Below, piece after piece: positions 38,816 to 47,448 of a stretch of DNA of 64,000 nucleotides. The stretch covers positions 1,089,353 through 1,153,352 of the forward strand of contig NZ_JAMOFV010000006.1 of assembly GCF_023656515.1 (NCBI RefSeq). Reading direction: 5' to 3'. Below the pieces are notes generated by a model. It ran no database searches, had not been told where the DNA came from, and saw only the letters and a program-made list of their open reading frames with translations. Made by a program: the position numbers and the translations under genes. The stretch comes from Clostridium swellfunianum (GTDB lineage: Bacteria > Bacillota > Clostridia > Clostridiales > Clostridiaceae). Position 1 is the first letter of the stretch. Every line of letters begins with the position of its first letter.

Positions 38816-39781
38816 GTGGGATGGAAGAAACATATTTCAAAAAAACACCTTATTATTTTTTCTTCGGCATTAATTCTAATTTTGGGTGTTATCTTTATGA
38901 CTTTGATATTAAATAATAGCATCACCTTATTTAATGACAGTACATCAGCAAATTCTATAGTTCGGGGAAAAGGAAATGCTAAGATTCAGGCAGAGAATAG
39001 AATAAGGATAGAGAAGTTAAATTTTTATGAAGATGTAAAGCAGCCTAATTCTTTTAGAGGGTTAAAAGCTAGGGCTAAGAGAAAAGTTGATAAAATTGTT
39101 CATAGAGGTGATAAAGACATTCCAATTTTAATGTACCATTATGTAGATTACTCACCTACCAATGAAATGTGTGTACCGAAGGAAAAATTTGCTGAACAGA
39201 TGAGGTTTTTGAAGGATGATGGATATACAACCCTAAGCCTGGATGAAGTTTATGATTATTTTTCTAATAATGCTCCCATTCCTGAAAAACCAATAGTTAT
39301 TACTTTTGATGATGGTTATGTAGATAATTATACTAATGCCTATCCTATACTAAAACAATTAGGATTTAAGGCTACTATTTTTGATATTACTTCAACGATT
39401 GATACCAATAATAAGTTTATTAACTCAAATCAAATTAAGGAACTAGATAAAAATGGAGTAAGGATTGAAGCTCATACAGTAACACATCCAAGATTAAGTA
39501 ATCTTTCCTATGATGAACAATACAAAGAGCTAAGAGACTCTAAAAAAAGATTAGAGAATATATTGGGAAGAGAAGTGAAGTATCTTGCTTATCCATATGG
39601 TGAGTATAATGATGATACAATTAAGGCCTTAGAGCAATTGGAATATAAGGTTGCAGTAACGACCTTCTATGGACGAGCGAGGAAATCTGATGGGTTTTAT
39701 AACCTATCTAGACATGCTATCAGCAGCAAATATGAGATTGAATATTTTAAAGAACTGGTAAAAGGTCCAAAGAAAAAGTAA
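38816..39781 (+). CDS. Polysaccharide deacetylase, membrane-anchored
   Basis: 321 residues starting with GTG. An N-terminal helix (LIIFSSALILILGVIFMTLI) anchors or exports the protein. A basic linker leads to the NodB domain with PILMYHYVDY, the metal and catalytic residues of TFDDGY, the histidine pair in EAHTVTHP and AYPYGEYND. It removes acetyl groups from peptidoglycan or another cell-surface polysaccharide. It stands alone with a terminator on each side. The start is less certain because the ribosome binding site is weak. Confidence 0.88.
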   Translation: MGWKKHISKKHLIIFSSALILILGVIFMTLILNNSITLFNDSTSANSIVRGKGNAKIQAENRIRIEKLNFYEDVKQPNSFRGLKARAKRKVDKIVHRGDKDIPILMYHYVDYSPTNEMCVPKEKFAEQMRFLKDDGYTTLSLDEVYDYFSNNAPIPEKPIVITFDDGYVDNYTNAYPILKQLGFKATIFDITSTIDTNNKFINSNQIKELDKNGVRIEAHTVTHPRLSNLSYDEQYKELRDSKKRLENILGREVKYLAYPYGEYNDDTIKALEQLEYKVAVTTFYGRARKSDGFYNLSRHAISSKYEIEYFKELVKGPKKK

Positions 39782-39784
39782 AAG

Positions 39785-39836
39785 AAAGCTAGTAGTACAT
39801 GTGGAATTTAGAATATGTATTACTAGCTTTTTTATT
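39785..39836. terminator. Bidirectional terminator between convergent genes
   Basis: AAAGCTAGTAGTACA (39785-39799) pairs with TGTATTACTAGCTTT (39816-39830), with TTT following on the plus strand. It can serve the deacetylase gene and the leftward gene that ends at 39835. Confidence 0.8.
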
Positions 39837-40605
39837 ATTCAATAAACCAATTTAGCAAGTGCTTGTACTTATAATCATGTCCATAGGTCAACTGATTAAG
39901 CTTTATGATGGTGTCCTTTACGGTGGTGTGATAACCTGCATAATATTGATTTGTTTTACTGAAAGGATTTTTGCATAGTTCTGGACTATTAAATACGAGA
40001 TATTTTCTGCATATGAAAGGTCTTGCTTCGTAAATGCTGCAGCAATTATTACTGTCTAAGAAAGCACAGGAAATGTTAGAGGATAAATAAGCCTGAGTAC
40101 TTTCCTTTGAGAAAGAACCGTCCTTAAGAGGTAGAATGCTTTTAAGTAACTCTTTATGCTTTTCTATTTTTCTTTTAAATTCTTCAATTTCAATTTGAGA
40201 AAAATGAGTGGTTATGTACTGATTTATTAATTCTGCTTCAAGCTGGCTTGTTAAGACAAGTAAGTTGCAGCAGTGGCTGCAGCCTGCTTTGCAGGAAGTG
40301 CTGTTTGATATAGGTTTAAGCGCTTCTCCAAATTTCTGATAAAGCTTTTTTAATTTTCTTAAAGCTTCTTCAGCAGATAGCTTAGTGGCAATGTTATTTA
40401 CTCTTGCTTCAATAAAGCTATTTAGGCTTTTTACTAAGTTTAAAATTTCGCTCTGATCATAGACTATTGTTGCCCCTGTTTCATCTATGAGCAAGCTTTC
40501 ATAAGTGTGATTCTTATGAGAGCAGCAGTCTCCGAAGTTTTTACCGCTACCGCAAATGCATAAGTTCTCCTTTGGAATTGATACAGTTTTAGCTAAATTT
40601 TGCAT
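39835..40605 (-). CDS. YkgJ-type cysteine cluster protein with SEC-C motif
   Basis: 256 residues from the ATG at 40605, which has AGGGGGG upstream. The frame is open to an ATG at 40632. The N-terminal CICGSGKNFGDCC is a SEC-C type zinc-binding motif. The central and C-terminal cysteines (CKAGCSHCC, then CAFLDSNNCCSIYEARPFICRKY) match the YkgJ/UPF0153 family, thought to bind zinc or an iron-sulfur cluster. The precise role is unknown. It is divergent from the azoreductase gene. Confidence 0.82.
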   Translation of the reverse strand: MQNLAKTVSIPKENLCICGSGKNFGDCCSHKNHTYESLLIDETGATIVYDQSEILNLVKSLNSFIEARVNNIATKLSAEEALRKLKKLYQKFGEALKPISNSTSCKAGCSHCCNLLVLTSQLEAELINQYITTHFSQIEIEEFKRKIEKHKELLKSILPLKDGSFSKESTQAYLSSNISCAFLDSNNCCSIYEARPFICRKYLVFNSPELCKNPFSKTNQYYAGYHTTVKDTIIKLNQLTYGHDYKYKHLLNWFIE

Positions 40606-40768
40606 ATCAATAACCCCCCTAATTATATTCACGCAATGTACTGTATAATTCGAATAATCAATAATTTTAAATTCATAAATTTATTATAGTATAAATTAAT
40701 TTATAAAACCATCTCTAAAAAAAGAATTGACACATAGAATTAATTAATAATTTGTTGTATATTATTAC

Positions 40769-40797
40769 TTGACAATTATTATTAGTTATAATATTAT
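40769..40797 (+). promoter_or_regulatory. Promoter of the azoreductase gene
   Basis: TTGACA (40769-40774), a 17-base spacer and TATTAT (40792-40797). Confidence 0.65.
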
Positions 40798-40856
40798 AGT
40801 TACATAAAGTAAGTTGATGCAAATTAATCATGTAAGATTTAAGGGAGAAGATAATA

Positions 40857-41492
40857 ATGTCAAAAGTATTATATATAACAGCTAATCCAAAAAGTGTGGA
40901 GCAATCCTTTAGTATAGCGATGGGAGAAGCTTTTGTTAGCACTTACAAAGAAGCAAATCCAAAAGACGAAATAATTAATGTAGATTTATACAACATGACA
41001 GTACCAGAGATAGATGAGGTAGTATTTAGTGCCTGGGGAAAATTTGCACAAGGATTTTCCTTTGAACAACTAGCTTCAGAGGAGCAAGAAAAAATAGCAG
41101 CTATGGGCTCTATACTAGAGCAATTTATATCTGCTGATAAATATGTATTTGTTACTCCTCTTTGGAATTTTACTGTGCCAGCAAGAATGAAGTCTTATCT
41201 AGATAGTATCTGTGTTGCTGGCAAGACCTTTAAGTACACTGAAAATGGACCAGTCGGATTATTAAAAGATAAAAAGGCTGTTCATATTCAAGCTAGAGGC
41301 GGGATATATTCACAAGGACCTGCAGCGGCTGTAGAAATGGGTGACAAATATATAAATGCTATCTTAGGTTTTGTTGGAATTACTGACAAGCAGTCTATTA
41401 TAGCTGAGGGCATGAATGCAGCGCCAGACAAGGCTCAAGAAATAATGGTTGAAGCTGTTCTAAGGGCTAAGGAAGCAGCAAGACAGTTTTAA
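40857..41492 (+). CDS. azoR: FMN-dependent NADH-azoreductase
   Basis: 211 residues with the flavodoxin-like fold: VLYITANPKSVEQSFS binds the FMN phosphate, TPLWNFTVPARMKSYLD is the FMN/quinone contact region, and ARGGIYSQGP follows. AzoR enzymes reduce azo compounds and quinones with NADH and protect against electrophile stress. It is a single gene with a near-consensus promoter. GGGAG precedes the ATG. The physiological substrate is not known. Confidence 0.9.
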   Translation: MSKVLYITANPKSVEQSFSIAMGEAFVSTYKEANPKDEIINVDLYNMTVPEIDEVVFSAWGKFAQGFSFEQLASEEQEKIAAMGSILEQFISADKYVFVTPLWNFTVPARMKSYLDSICVAGKTFKYTENGPVGLLKDKKAVHIQARGGIYSQGPAAAVEMGDKYINAILGFVGITDKQSIIAEGMNAAPDKAQEIMVEAVLRAKEAARQF

Positions 41493-41574
41493 ATAGTAAG
41501 ATAGTAATAAACATAGGGATGCTAATAACTTTAAGGCTATTAGTGTCCTTTTTATTTTTGCATTTGTTATAAGT

Positions 41575-41603
41575 TTGACATGTAAAATTTAATGAGATAA
41601 CAT
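41575..41603 (+). promoter_or_regulatory. Promoter of the deacetylase and NMT1-type transporter operon
   Basis: TTGACA (41575-41580), a 17-base spacer and TAACAT (41598-41603). No TPP riboswitch follows. Confidence 0.55.
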
Positions 41604-41665
41604 TATATATTGTGAAGTTTGAAAGATGAAGTCAAGTTCATAGCTAAGGGAGGGTGAAGTAAGTT

Positions 41666-42409
41666 TTGAGCGGATTTAATATACTTATGTATCACGAAAT
41701 TATTAAAAAAGAAGACTACAATAGAAATACTTATGAAGGTATTGAAGTTAAGCAGGGGTATAAGGATATACTTCCTGAGGTTTTATTTGCTTTTAAGGAA
41801 GAATTTGAAAGGCAGATGGAGTATCTTTATGAAAATGGATATACAACTTTAAAACTACAGCAAGTAGTTGATTTTTATTATAATGACAAAGCGCTTCCAG
41901 AAAAATCAGTGCTTATAACCTTTGATGATATGTATAAGTCACAGCTTTTATATGCATATCCAATACTTAAGAAATATAATTTTAGCGCTGTTGGGTTTGT
42001 AACTTTGGATTGGCTATTTGATGAACCTAGGGAATATTCAACAACTCGTTCTGTTTGTTTATCTAGGCTAGAGCTAGAAGCTATGAGTGATGTGTTTGAA
42101 TATGCAAATCATACAAAGGCCTTGCATACAAGAAAGGATAACTTGACTGCTATACAGGTGGTAGATAAGGAAACCTTTGATGAAGATTACAAAGCTTGTG
42201 AAGAGTTTGTAAATGTTAAGCATATGTTTGCCTATCCCTTTGGCGGCTATTCAGAGGATAATATTAAGTGGCTTAAAGAGCTTGGAACGCTGCTTGCATT
42301 TACTTCTGAAGCTGGAAGGAACACAAAGGGAACAAATCCTTTAAAGCTCCATAGAAATGCTGTAATACTCCCTTACAACCTAGAGAAGTTTAAAAGTATA
42401 TTTAAATAA
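41666..42409 (+). CDS. Polysaccharide deacetylase-like protein, cytoplasmic
   Basis: 247 residues from the TTG at 41666 (AGGGAGGGTGA upstream). NodB-like fold with NILMYHEI, TFDDMYKS in place of the usual TFDDGY, a histidine pair spaced differently in ANHTKALHT, and FAYPFGGYS. No signal peptide or membrane helix is present, unlike true wall deacetylases. It is the first gene of an operon with a complete NMT1/Ssu-type importer, so it may act on an imported small molecule rather than on polysaccharide. That is inference. Confidence 0.78.
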   Translation: MSGFNILMYHEIIKKEDYNRNTYEGIEVKQGYKDILPEVLFAFKEEFERQMEYLYENGYTTLKLQQVVDFYYNDKALPEKSVLITFDDMYKSQLLYAYPILKKYNFSAVGFVTLDWLFDEPREYSTTRSVCLSRLELEAMSDVFEYANHTKALHTRKDNLTAIQVVDKETFDEDYKACEEFVNVKHMFAYPFGGYSEDNIKWLKELGTLLAFTSEAGRNTKGTNPLKLHRNAVILPYNLEKFKSIFK

Positions 42410-42423
42410 TATTTATTGAGAGG

Positions 42424-43359
42424 ATGAAAAAACTTATGAAAAAAGTATTAGCACTAATGTTAGCTGCAGCTACATCAATAACTATGCTAGCTGGTTGCAC
42501 AAAACAGCAAACAGCTAGCAAAACTTTAAAATTTGGACTTTTGCCAGCTGAATCTGCAATTCCTATAATTGTAGCTAAGGAAAAAGAATTTTATGAAAAA
42601 GAAGGAGTAAATGTAGAGCTTCTTCCTTTTAATGCCCCTAATGACAGAAACGTTGCTGTACAAGCTGGAAAGCTTGACGCAACAATAGCAGATGTTATGA
42701 CCTCATTAACCTTTCATGAGGCAGGAGTTAATATGAAAATTACCTCAGATATAAATGAGGATTTTAAGCTTTTAACTTCTCCAAAATCAGGTATAGATAG
42801 CTTTGAAAAGCTTAATGGAAAAGATGTTTCCATAGTACCTAACTTTGTTTTGGAGTATATAATGGACGAAATGGCTAAAAAGAATAATATAACCTATAAA
42901 ACCGTTGTTATTCCTTCTTTTACAGCTCGTTTTGAGGCAATTTTAGCTGATAAGATAAGTGGAGTTATATTTACTGAGCCTCAAGCTGGCATGCTTGTGT
43001 CACAAGGAGCTAAGCTTCTTGCAACCTCTAAGGAATATAATTTAAAAGCTGGAACTTTAATGTTTGATGAAAAAGTTTTGAAGGATAATCAGAAGGAAGT
43101 TAAGGCTTTTTATAAAGCTTATAATAAGGCTGTGGAGTATATGAACACTACGAATGCTTCTGAATACAGCCAAATACTAAGCAAGTATGGCTTCCCTGAT
43201 GCTATAGGAAAATACCTAAGCAGTGGAGTTAAGTATGAAAAGGCAGGAAAGATAACCCCTGAAACTTTTAGCAGCGTTCTAGAATGGACAAAGAAAAAAG
43301 GCTTAGTAAAGAAAGATTATAAATTTGAAGACGTAAGCAATTTCAAGTTTATAGAATAG
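42424..43359 (+). CDS. ABC transporter substrate-binding lipoprotein (NMT1/SsuA type)
   Basis: 311 residues with lipoprotein signal (MKKLMKKVLALMLAAATS, lipobox MLAGC). The mature part has FGLLPAESAIPIIVAKEKEFYEKEGVNVEL, typical of NMT1/ThiY/SsuA binding proteins for small organic ligands such as thiamine precursors or sulfonates. An alternative start is the ATG at 42436. It lies 14 bases downstream of the deacetylase-like gene and upstream of matching ATPase and permease genes. Ligand unknown. Confidence 0.85.
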   Translation: MKKLMKKVLALMLAAATSITMLAGCTKQQTASKTLKFGLLPAESAIPIIVAKEKEFYEKEGVNVELLPFNAPNDRNVAVQAGKLDATIADVMTSLTFHEAGVNMKITSDINEDFKLLTSPKSGIDSFEKLNGKDVSIVPNFVLEYIMDEMAKKNNITYKTVVIPSFTARFEAILADKISGVIFTEPQAGMLVSQGAKLLATSKEYNLKAGTLMFDEKVLKDNQKEVKAFYKAYNKAVEYMNTTNASEYSQILSKYGFPDAIGKYLSSGVKYEKAGKITPETFSSVLEWTKKKGLVKKDYKFEDVSNFKFIE

Positions 43360-43412
43360 GGGGTTAGACTGTAGACTAAGTTCGTAGATAACTGAGAGGT
43401 GCTTTTTAAAAT

Positions 43413-44144
43413 ATGATTCAGATTAAGAATTTAAGCTATAGTTACGGAAATGAAACTGCGCTTAAGAATATAAATTTAAATATTTATAAGAATACGACTT
43501 GTGCTATTATTGGACCCTCTGGATGCGGGAAGACTACTCTGCTTTATATTATTGCTGGGCTTTTAAAGTCTTGTGACGGAAATGTTGAAATTAATGAAAC
43601 TGAGCTTAAAGGAGTAAGGAAAGAAACTGGTATAATACTTCAAAACAATGGGCTTCTTCCTTGGAAAACTGTATGGGATAATGTAGTGTTAGGGCTTAAA
43701 GCCAGAGGAGTTCATAAGACTATTACTGCTGAAAAGGTTGATGCAATTCTTGAAGAATTAAATATAATAGAGCATAAGCATAAGTTTCCAGAGCAGCTTA
43801 GCGGAGGTCAAAAGCAGAGAGTTTCCATAGCAAGAACTTTAGTAACGGAGCCTGATGTATTGCTTTTAGACGAGGCATCATCTGCGCTTGATGCTATAAC
43901 GAAGGAACATATTCAAAATTTGATTTTAAGTATATATAAGAAAAAACCTATGACTATGATGCTTGTAACTCACAGTATCGAGGAGGCTGTTTTTCTGGGA
44001 CAAAAAATAGTTGTAATGGAAAGGTCAGCTATTAAGCATATAATTGATAATCCGTACTTCGGAGATGAAAATATAAGGTCCAAGCCTGAGTACTACAGTA
44101 TATGTGCAGAAGTTAGACAATGGCTTTATGAAGGTGAAGGTTAA
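43413..44144 (+). CDS. ABC transporter ATP-binding protein (SsuB/TauB type)
   Basis: 243 residues. Walker A is GPSGCGKTT, Q-loop ILQNNGLLPWKTVWDNV, signature LSGGQKQR, Walker B VLLLDEASSALD and switch MLVTHSIEEA. The NGLLPWKTV Q-loop text is typical of nitrate/sulfonate/taurine-type ATPases. Its TAA overlaps the ATG of the permease gene. Confidence 0.9.
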   Translation: MIQIKNLSYSYGNETALKNINLNIYKNTTCAIIGPSGCGKTTLLYIIAGLLKSCDGNVEINETELKGVRKETGIILQNNGLLPWKTVWDNVVLGLKARGVHKTITAEKVDAILEELNIIEHKHKFPEQLSGGQKQRVSIARTLVTEPDVLLLDEASSALDAITKEHIQNLILSIYKKKPMTMMLVTHSIEEAVFLGQKIVVMERSAIKHIIDNPYFGDENIRSKPEYYSICAEVRQWLYEGEG

Positions 44145-44902
44145 TGAATTTTCTAAAGAGAATTATTAATAGCAGAACTTTAATAGGTATGTTTATAGTT
44201 TTGTTAATGTGGCAGCTTATGCATATGACTATAAATGCTAGGGTTATCCCAGCACCTCTAGAAACTACAATTATGTTTTTAAAGCTGCTTAGTGGAGACT
44301 TGCTGCTTCATGTAGGCACAAGTCTATATAGGATATTGGCAGCAGTATTAATATCTGTTTTAATAGGAGTTCCTTTAGGATTGTGGATAGGCATGAACAA
44401 GCTCGCAGATTCAATTCTTTCGCCTGCAGCCTACATTTTGTATCCAATACCCAAAATAGCTTTTTTACCGGTTTTTATGATATTACTTGGGTTAGGTGAT
44501 AGTTCAAAGCTTGTGCTTATTATAACTATTATAATTTTTCCAATACTCTTGGCAGCAAGAGATGGAGTTAAGGAAATTTCGCCGCAGCTTTTTGATTCGG
44601 TGGTATCACTAGGGTTAAGCAGAGGCCAGATATTTACCAATCTAGTTATACCGGCTGTGCTTCCGAAGATAATTTCAGCACTTAGGGTCAGTATAGGCAT
44701 AAGTATATCCGCTTTATTTTTTAGTGAAAATTTTGCTACTACCTATGGATTAGGTTATTTTATAATGAACGCATGGACAATGGTTAGGTATGTAGAAATG
44801 TTTGCAGGCATTTTAGCTTTAAGCTTGATGGGGCTTTTTATACTTAAACTTATAGATTTAATGGAAAGAAAGCTTTGTCCATGGATGTTTATATCGAAAT
44901 AA
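44144..44902 (+). CDS. ABC transporter permease (SsuC/ThiX type)
   Basis: 252 residues with six helices. The EAA-type loop is DSVVSLGLSRGQIFTNLVIPAVLP, and ALRVSIGISISALFFSENFATTYGLGYFI is the family signature end. It forms the channel with itself and is energised by the ATPase encoded upstream. It is the last gene of the four-gene operon and is followed by a terminator. Confidence 0.9.
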   Translation: MNFLKRIINSRTLIGMFIVLLMWQLMHMTINARVIPAPLETTIMFLKLLSGDLLLHVGTSLYRILAAVLISVLIGVPLGLWIGMNKLADSILSPAAYILYPIPKIAFLPVFMILLGLGDSSKLVLIITIIIFPILLAARDGVKEISPQLFDSVVSLGLSRGQIFTNLVIPAVLPKIISALRVSIGISISALFFSENFATTYGLGYFIMNAWTMVRYVEMFAGILALSLMGLFILKLIDLMERKLCPWMFISK

Positions 44903-44906
44903 GAAC

Positions 44907-44956
44907 GGTTAACGATTTTATGCTTTTATTAAGCTAAGAATTGTTAACCTTTTTTG
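44907..44956 (+). terminator. Terminator of the NMT1-type transporter operon
   Basis: GGTTAACGATT (44907-44917) pairs with AATTGTTAACC (44939-44949) with one G-T pair, followed by TTTTTT. Confidence 0.8.
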
Positions 44957-45047
44957 TTTATGAATTTATTTATTGATATATCTAGATGATATGCAAATAT
45001 GGTAATATTAGTATATAGATAGAAAATATTTTTGGGGCGGGGGAAAA

Positions 45048-45890
45048 ATGAATTACAGTAAAAAGTTAATAGTGACAGGTCTTATACTTCTTGCAGCAGC
45101 TTGGACAGTAAATGTATTTTATTACAACAGTCGAGTTCTTAAGGAGCCTCTTTTTTTAAAGCATTATTATAATATCAATTCTGGATGGTCTGAATTTCAG
45201 CTTTTTTATCTTCAAAATATCAACTCTGCTCAGAATGTAGTAATTATAAGTTTTCCAGAGCTTAACAAGCAATATGTGCCTTTTGTTGAGACTGAATGGA
45301 ATTCTGAGCGAATATATTACAAAATGAAAAATTTAAGAATAAATATGTTTAACGGAAAGGCAGAACAAATTCCTGCTGATTTAAAAAATAAAGTAATAAC
45401 AAAAGCAGAAGTACATTTTTCTGATGGCAAAACCATGACTGTAGATTTGGGAAAAATATATTTATATAGTGATACGCCAGACAAAAAGGAAACATTAAAT
45501 CTGAAGAATAGCGGTTCTACTTCCAGCAGTGATAATACTGGATCAGCAAGCTTTATTGCAGGAAGAGATATAAAAATACTTGGACTAAGCTTTAGATTTA
45601 ATGAAATTGTTGGTGATGCGTTAAAGTTTAGGATTAATGGTCAAGATTATAACGATATTTCCTTGCCAATGAATATTAAAGCAAATGAAAATGTCAGTAT
45701 AGAGTATAGTTTTAGACTTGATAAAAATGATATAAGAAGTTCTTATGTGTATAGCTTGCCGATAGAGGTTTTAACTGAGGATTCAAATGGTTACAGGGAG
45801 AAAAGCACATTCCAGATTATAAACTACTGGCAGCAGCATTCTAAGGGGTATAATATCAAGGAGTTGCTGAAAGCACAGGGGAGGGAATAA
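45048..45890 (+). CDS. Membrane-anchored extracellular protein of unknown function
   Basis: 280 residues. One N-terminal helix (KLIVTGLILLAAAWTVNVFYY) is followed by an extracellular part with no cysteine and a serine/glycine/asparagine-rich stretch around residue 155 (SGSTSSSDNTGSAS) that splits it into two halves. Both halves look beta-rich (YKMKNLRINMFNGKAEQ, SFRFNEIVGDALKFRINGQDYNDISL). I do not recognise the family. The next gene, a five-helix membrane protein, starts two bases after its stop codon, so the two probably work together. Confidence 0.7.
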   Translation: MNYSKKLIVTGLILLAAAWTVNVFYYNSRVLKEPLFLKHYYNINSGWSEFQLFYLQNINSAQNVVIISFPELNKQYVPFVETEWNSERIYYKMKNLRINMFNGKAEQIPADLKNKVITKAEVHFSDGKTMTVDLGKIYLYSDTPDKKETLNLKNSGSTSSSDNTGSASFIAGRDIKILGLSFRFNEIVGDALKFRINGQDYNDISLPMNIKANENVSIEYSFRLDKNDIRSSYVYSLPIEVLTEDSNGYREKSTFQIINYWQQHSKGYNIKELLKAQGRE

Positions 45891-45892
45891 GT

Positions 45893-46453
45893 ATGTATTA
45901 TGATAGCTATAACAAACTGTTCTGGGGAATGTTTTTAGTAGTTTTCAATTTCAATATTGGATTTTTTGATATCCTCCCCAATTTTGTGGGATATATGTTG
46001 ATTTTATCAGCCTTAATTAATCTGGAAGAACAAAATCCCATATTCAAGAGAGGAAAGATTCCTGCTTCAATTTTAATTGTTATAAGTTTGATAGAACTTT
46101 TTAAGCCTAAAAATGTAAATTTGCTAGAAGGTCAGTTTGGTGATGCTTCTATTTGGATTATGATATTATCATCTGCATCTGTACTAATTAGCTTGTATAT
46201 GTACTATATAATTTGCAAGGGAATATTTTTAGTATCTGAAAGCAGGGGAGAAGAGCAGCTTAAAGAAAATGCAAGAGATCGTTACAGATTTTATTTTATA
46301 CTGAATGTTATATTTATCTTCTACATGCCTTTTTCTTTAAATATGCCTAAAGATGTAGCTGGATTTATGTTTATTCCATTAATACTTAACATAGTTGCAG
46401 CTTTACTCTTAATGGGCTTATTTAGAAAATCCAAAGAATTAATAAAAGATTAA
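45893..46453 (+). CDS. Five-helix membrane protein of unknown function
   Basis: 186 residues, nearly all in hydrophobic helices with a short polar insertion (KPKNVNLLEGQFGDAS) and a polar loop rich in charges before the last two helices. The N-terminal MYYDSYNKLFWGMFLVVFNFNIGFFDILPNFVGYM, with its NFNIGFFDILPN turn, recalls small clostridial membrane proteins of unknown role. GGGAGG lies within the preceding gene. It is the second gene of a two-gene unit. Confidence 0.72.
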   Translation: MYYDSYNKLFWGMFLVVFNFNIGFFDILPNFVGYMLILSALINLEEQNPIFKRGKIPASILIVISLIELFKPKNVNLLEGQFGDASIWIMILSSASVLISLYMYYIICKGIFLVSESRGEEQLKENARDRYRFYFILNVIFIFYMPFSLNMPKDVAGFMFIPLILNIVAALLLMGLFRKSKELIKD

Positions 46454-46461
46454 AGATAACA

Positions 46462-46503
46462 AAAAAATCTGCAGCCAAGGGGGAGTGGCTGCAGATTTTT
46501 TAT
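46462..46503. terminator. Bidirectional terminator, 16-bp stem
   Basis: AAAAAATCTGCAGCCA (46462-46477) pairs perfectly with TGGCTGCAGATTTTTT (46486-46501) around an 8-base loop. T-runs occur on both strands, and it separates the rightward pair from the leftward gene at 46513. Confidence 0.9.
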
Positions 46504-46512
46504 TATAAGGTT

Positions 46513-46866
46513 TTATTGCTTTTGAGAACCTCTAGAAGATGAATTATCATTGTTCTTACCATTTTGTTTATTCATATTAGGATTGTTAGGCAGCTTCTGA
46601 TTTATTCCAGGTCTATCCTTAAAGTTCCTATTTATTCGTCTACCTATAAAAGCTCTATCAACTCCAATACCAGCAGCAAAGCATATGATACCTACAAGTA
46701 TAAGGGGAATTGCTTTTTTAAAGCCTGGCTTCATATTTTTAAACCTATGCTTTAAAACACTTACTATTTTTACTTTGCTTATATCTGATGAGGAAGTTGC
46801 TCCTTCTACCTTTTGTTCATTAGTAATATTCAAGTTTTGCTCAACTGGATTTTTATTTTCATCCAT
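46513..46866 (-). CDS. Single-helix protein with disordered ends, unknown function
   Basis: 117 residues. The first 35 residues are polar and acidic, followed by a basic stretch (KVKIVSVLKHRFKNMKPGFKK), one helix (AIPLILVGIICFAAGIGV) and a tail rich in N, K, R, G and S (NPNMNKQNGKNNDNSSSRGS). It looks like a small membrane-bound protein with a disordered surface-exposed or cytoplasmic tail. GGAG lies upstream of the ATG. I do not recognise it. Confidence 0.65.
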   Translation of the reverse strand: MDENKNPVEQNLNITNEQKVEGATSSSDISKVKIVSVLKHRFKNMKPGFKKAIPLILVGIICFAAGIGVDRAFIGRRINRNFKDRPGINQKLPNNPNMNKQNGKNNDNSSSRGSQKQ

Positions 46867-46968
46867 TGCTTTTACAGCTCCTTTTCTTATTTGATTTAAC
46901 TATATAATAAGGCAGCTGTATTGCAGTATGGTGGCAACATTGTAAATAATTAATTAACATAGCAATAC

Positions 46969-47070
46969 TCAGCTTTTTTCTTTTTTTATTGCTTCTTCAA
47001 TGTTCATCTGGGAATCAGTTAAAAACTTTGTATGTATATGACTGTCAAATAAAATCAAAATATCACCCAT
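46969..47070 (-). pseudogene. N-terminal remnant of a PHP-domain phosphatase gene
   Basis: ATG at 47070 begins MGDILILFDSHIHTKFLTDS, then QMNIEEAIKKEKS and a TGA stop, 33 codons in all. The part FDSHIHTKFLTDSQMNIEEAI aligns residue by residue with FDTHMHTNFSTDSKMTIEAAI, the start of the PHP gene at 35578. It keeps the HxH metal motif but lacks the rest of the fold. It is therefore a decayed or truncated paralogue; nothing further of the gene is visible to its left. Confidence 0.75.
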
Positions 47071-47177
47071 TTTAAAACTTAGTTATATGAAATTATGCAC
47101 TTTATTTTACTAAAAATCTTTATAGAATGAGATAAAATAAATTATTTCTAACATATAATTTTTTTTCAAAAAACCTA

Positions 47178-47205
47178 TTGCATTTTTTCTGCAATCTGCT
47201 ATAAT
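47178..47205 (+). promoter_or_regulatory. Promoter of tRNA-Asn
   Basis: TTGCAT (47178-47183), a 16-base spacer and TATAAT (47200-47205), 19 bases before the tRNA. Confidence 0.65.
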
Positions 47206-47223
47206 AACAAATGTAGTGAGCAT

Positions 47224-47298
47224 TCCGTGGTAGCTCAATGGCGGAGCATTCGGCTGTTAACCGAAGGGTTGGAGGTTCGAGTCCTCTCCACGGAGCCA
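47224..47298 (+). tRNA. tRNA-Asn (anticodon GTT)
   Basis: 75 bases including encoded CCA. The acceptor stem TCCGTGG pairs with CCACGGA. The anticodon loop is CTGTTAA with GTT at 47256-47258, and the T-loop sequence is GGTTCGAGTCC. The D-arm TAGCTCAATGGCGGAGCA is normal. It stands as a single tRNA gene with its own promoter and terminator. Confidence 0.97.
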
Positions 47299-47333
47299 TT
47301 TTTATTTTTTGAACATTTACATAAAGTTAACCA

Positions 47334-47361
47334 GCAATGTCAGTTTTGGCATTGCTTTTTT
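47334..47361 (+). terminator. Terminator after tRNA-Asn
   Basis: GCAATGTC (47334-47341) pairs with GGCATTGC (47348-47355), followed by TTTTTT. Confidence 0.8.
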
Positions 47362-47448
47362 ATACTTAGCGATAGTAAAATATTAACATATTATGCTGTA
47401 AATTGATGCTGCTGAGTTTATAAAATATTAAAGCAGGTGAAATGCTGT

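Larger units (their letters stand above)
46867..47223. other. Gap holding a PHP-gene remnant and the tRNA promoter
   Basis: Besides the remnant at 46969-47070 and the promoter at 47178-47205 I see no gene. The remaining sequence is strongly AT-rich and without clear repeats. Confidence 0.5.

Noticed and set aside
41575..41665. TPP riboswitch before the NMT1-type transporter operon
   Set aside because: None of the THI-box elements (CTGAGA, ACCTGA, GCGTAGGAA) occur there.
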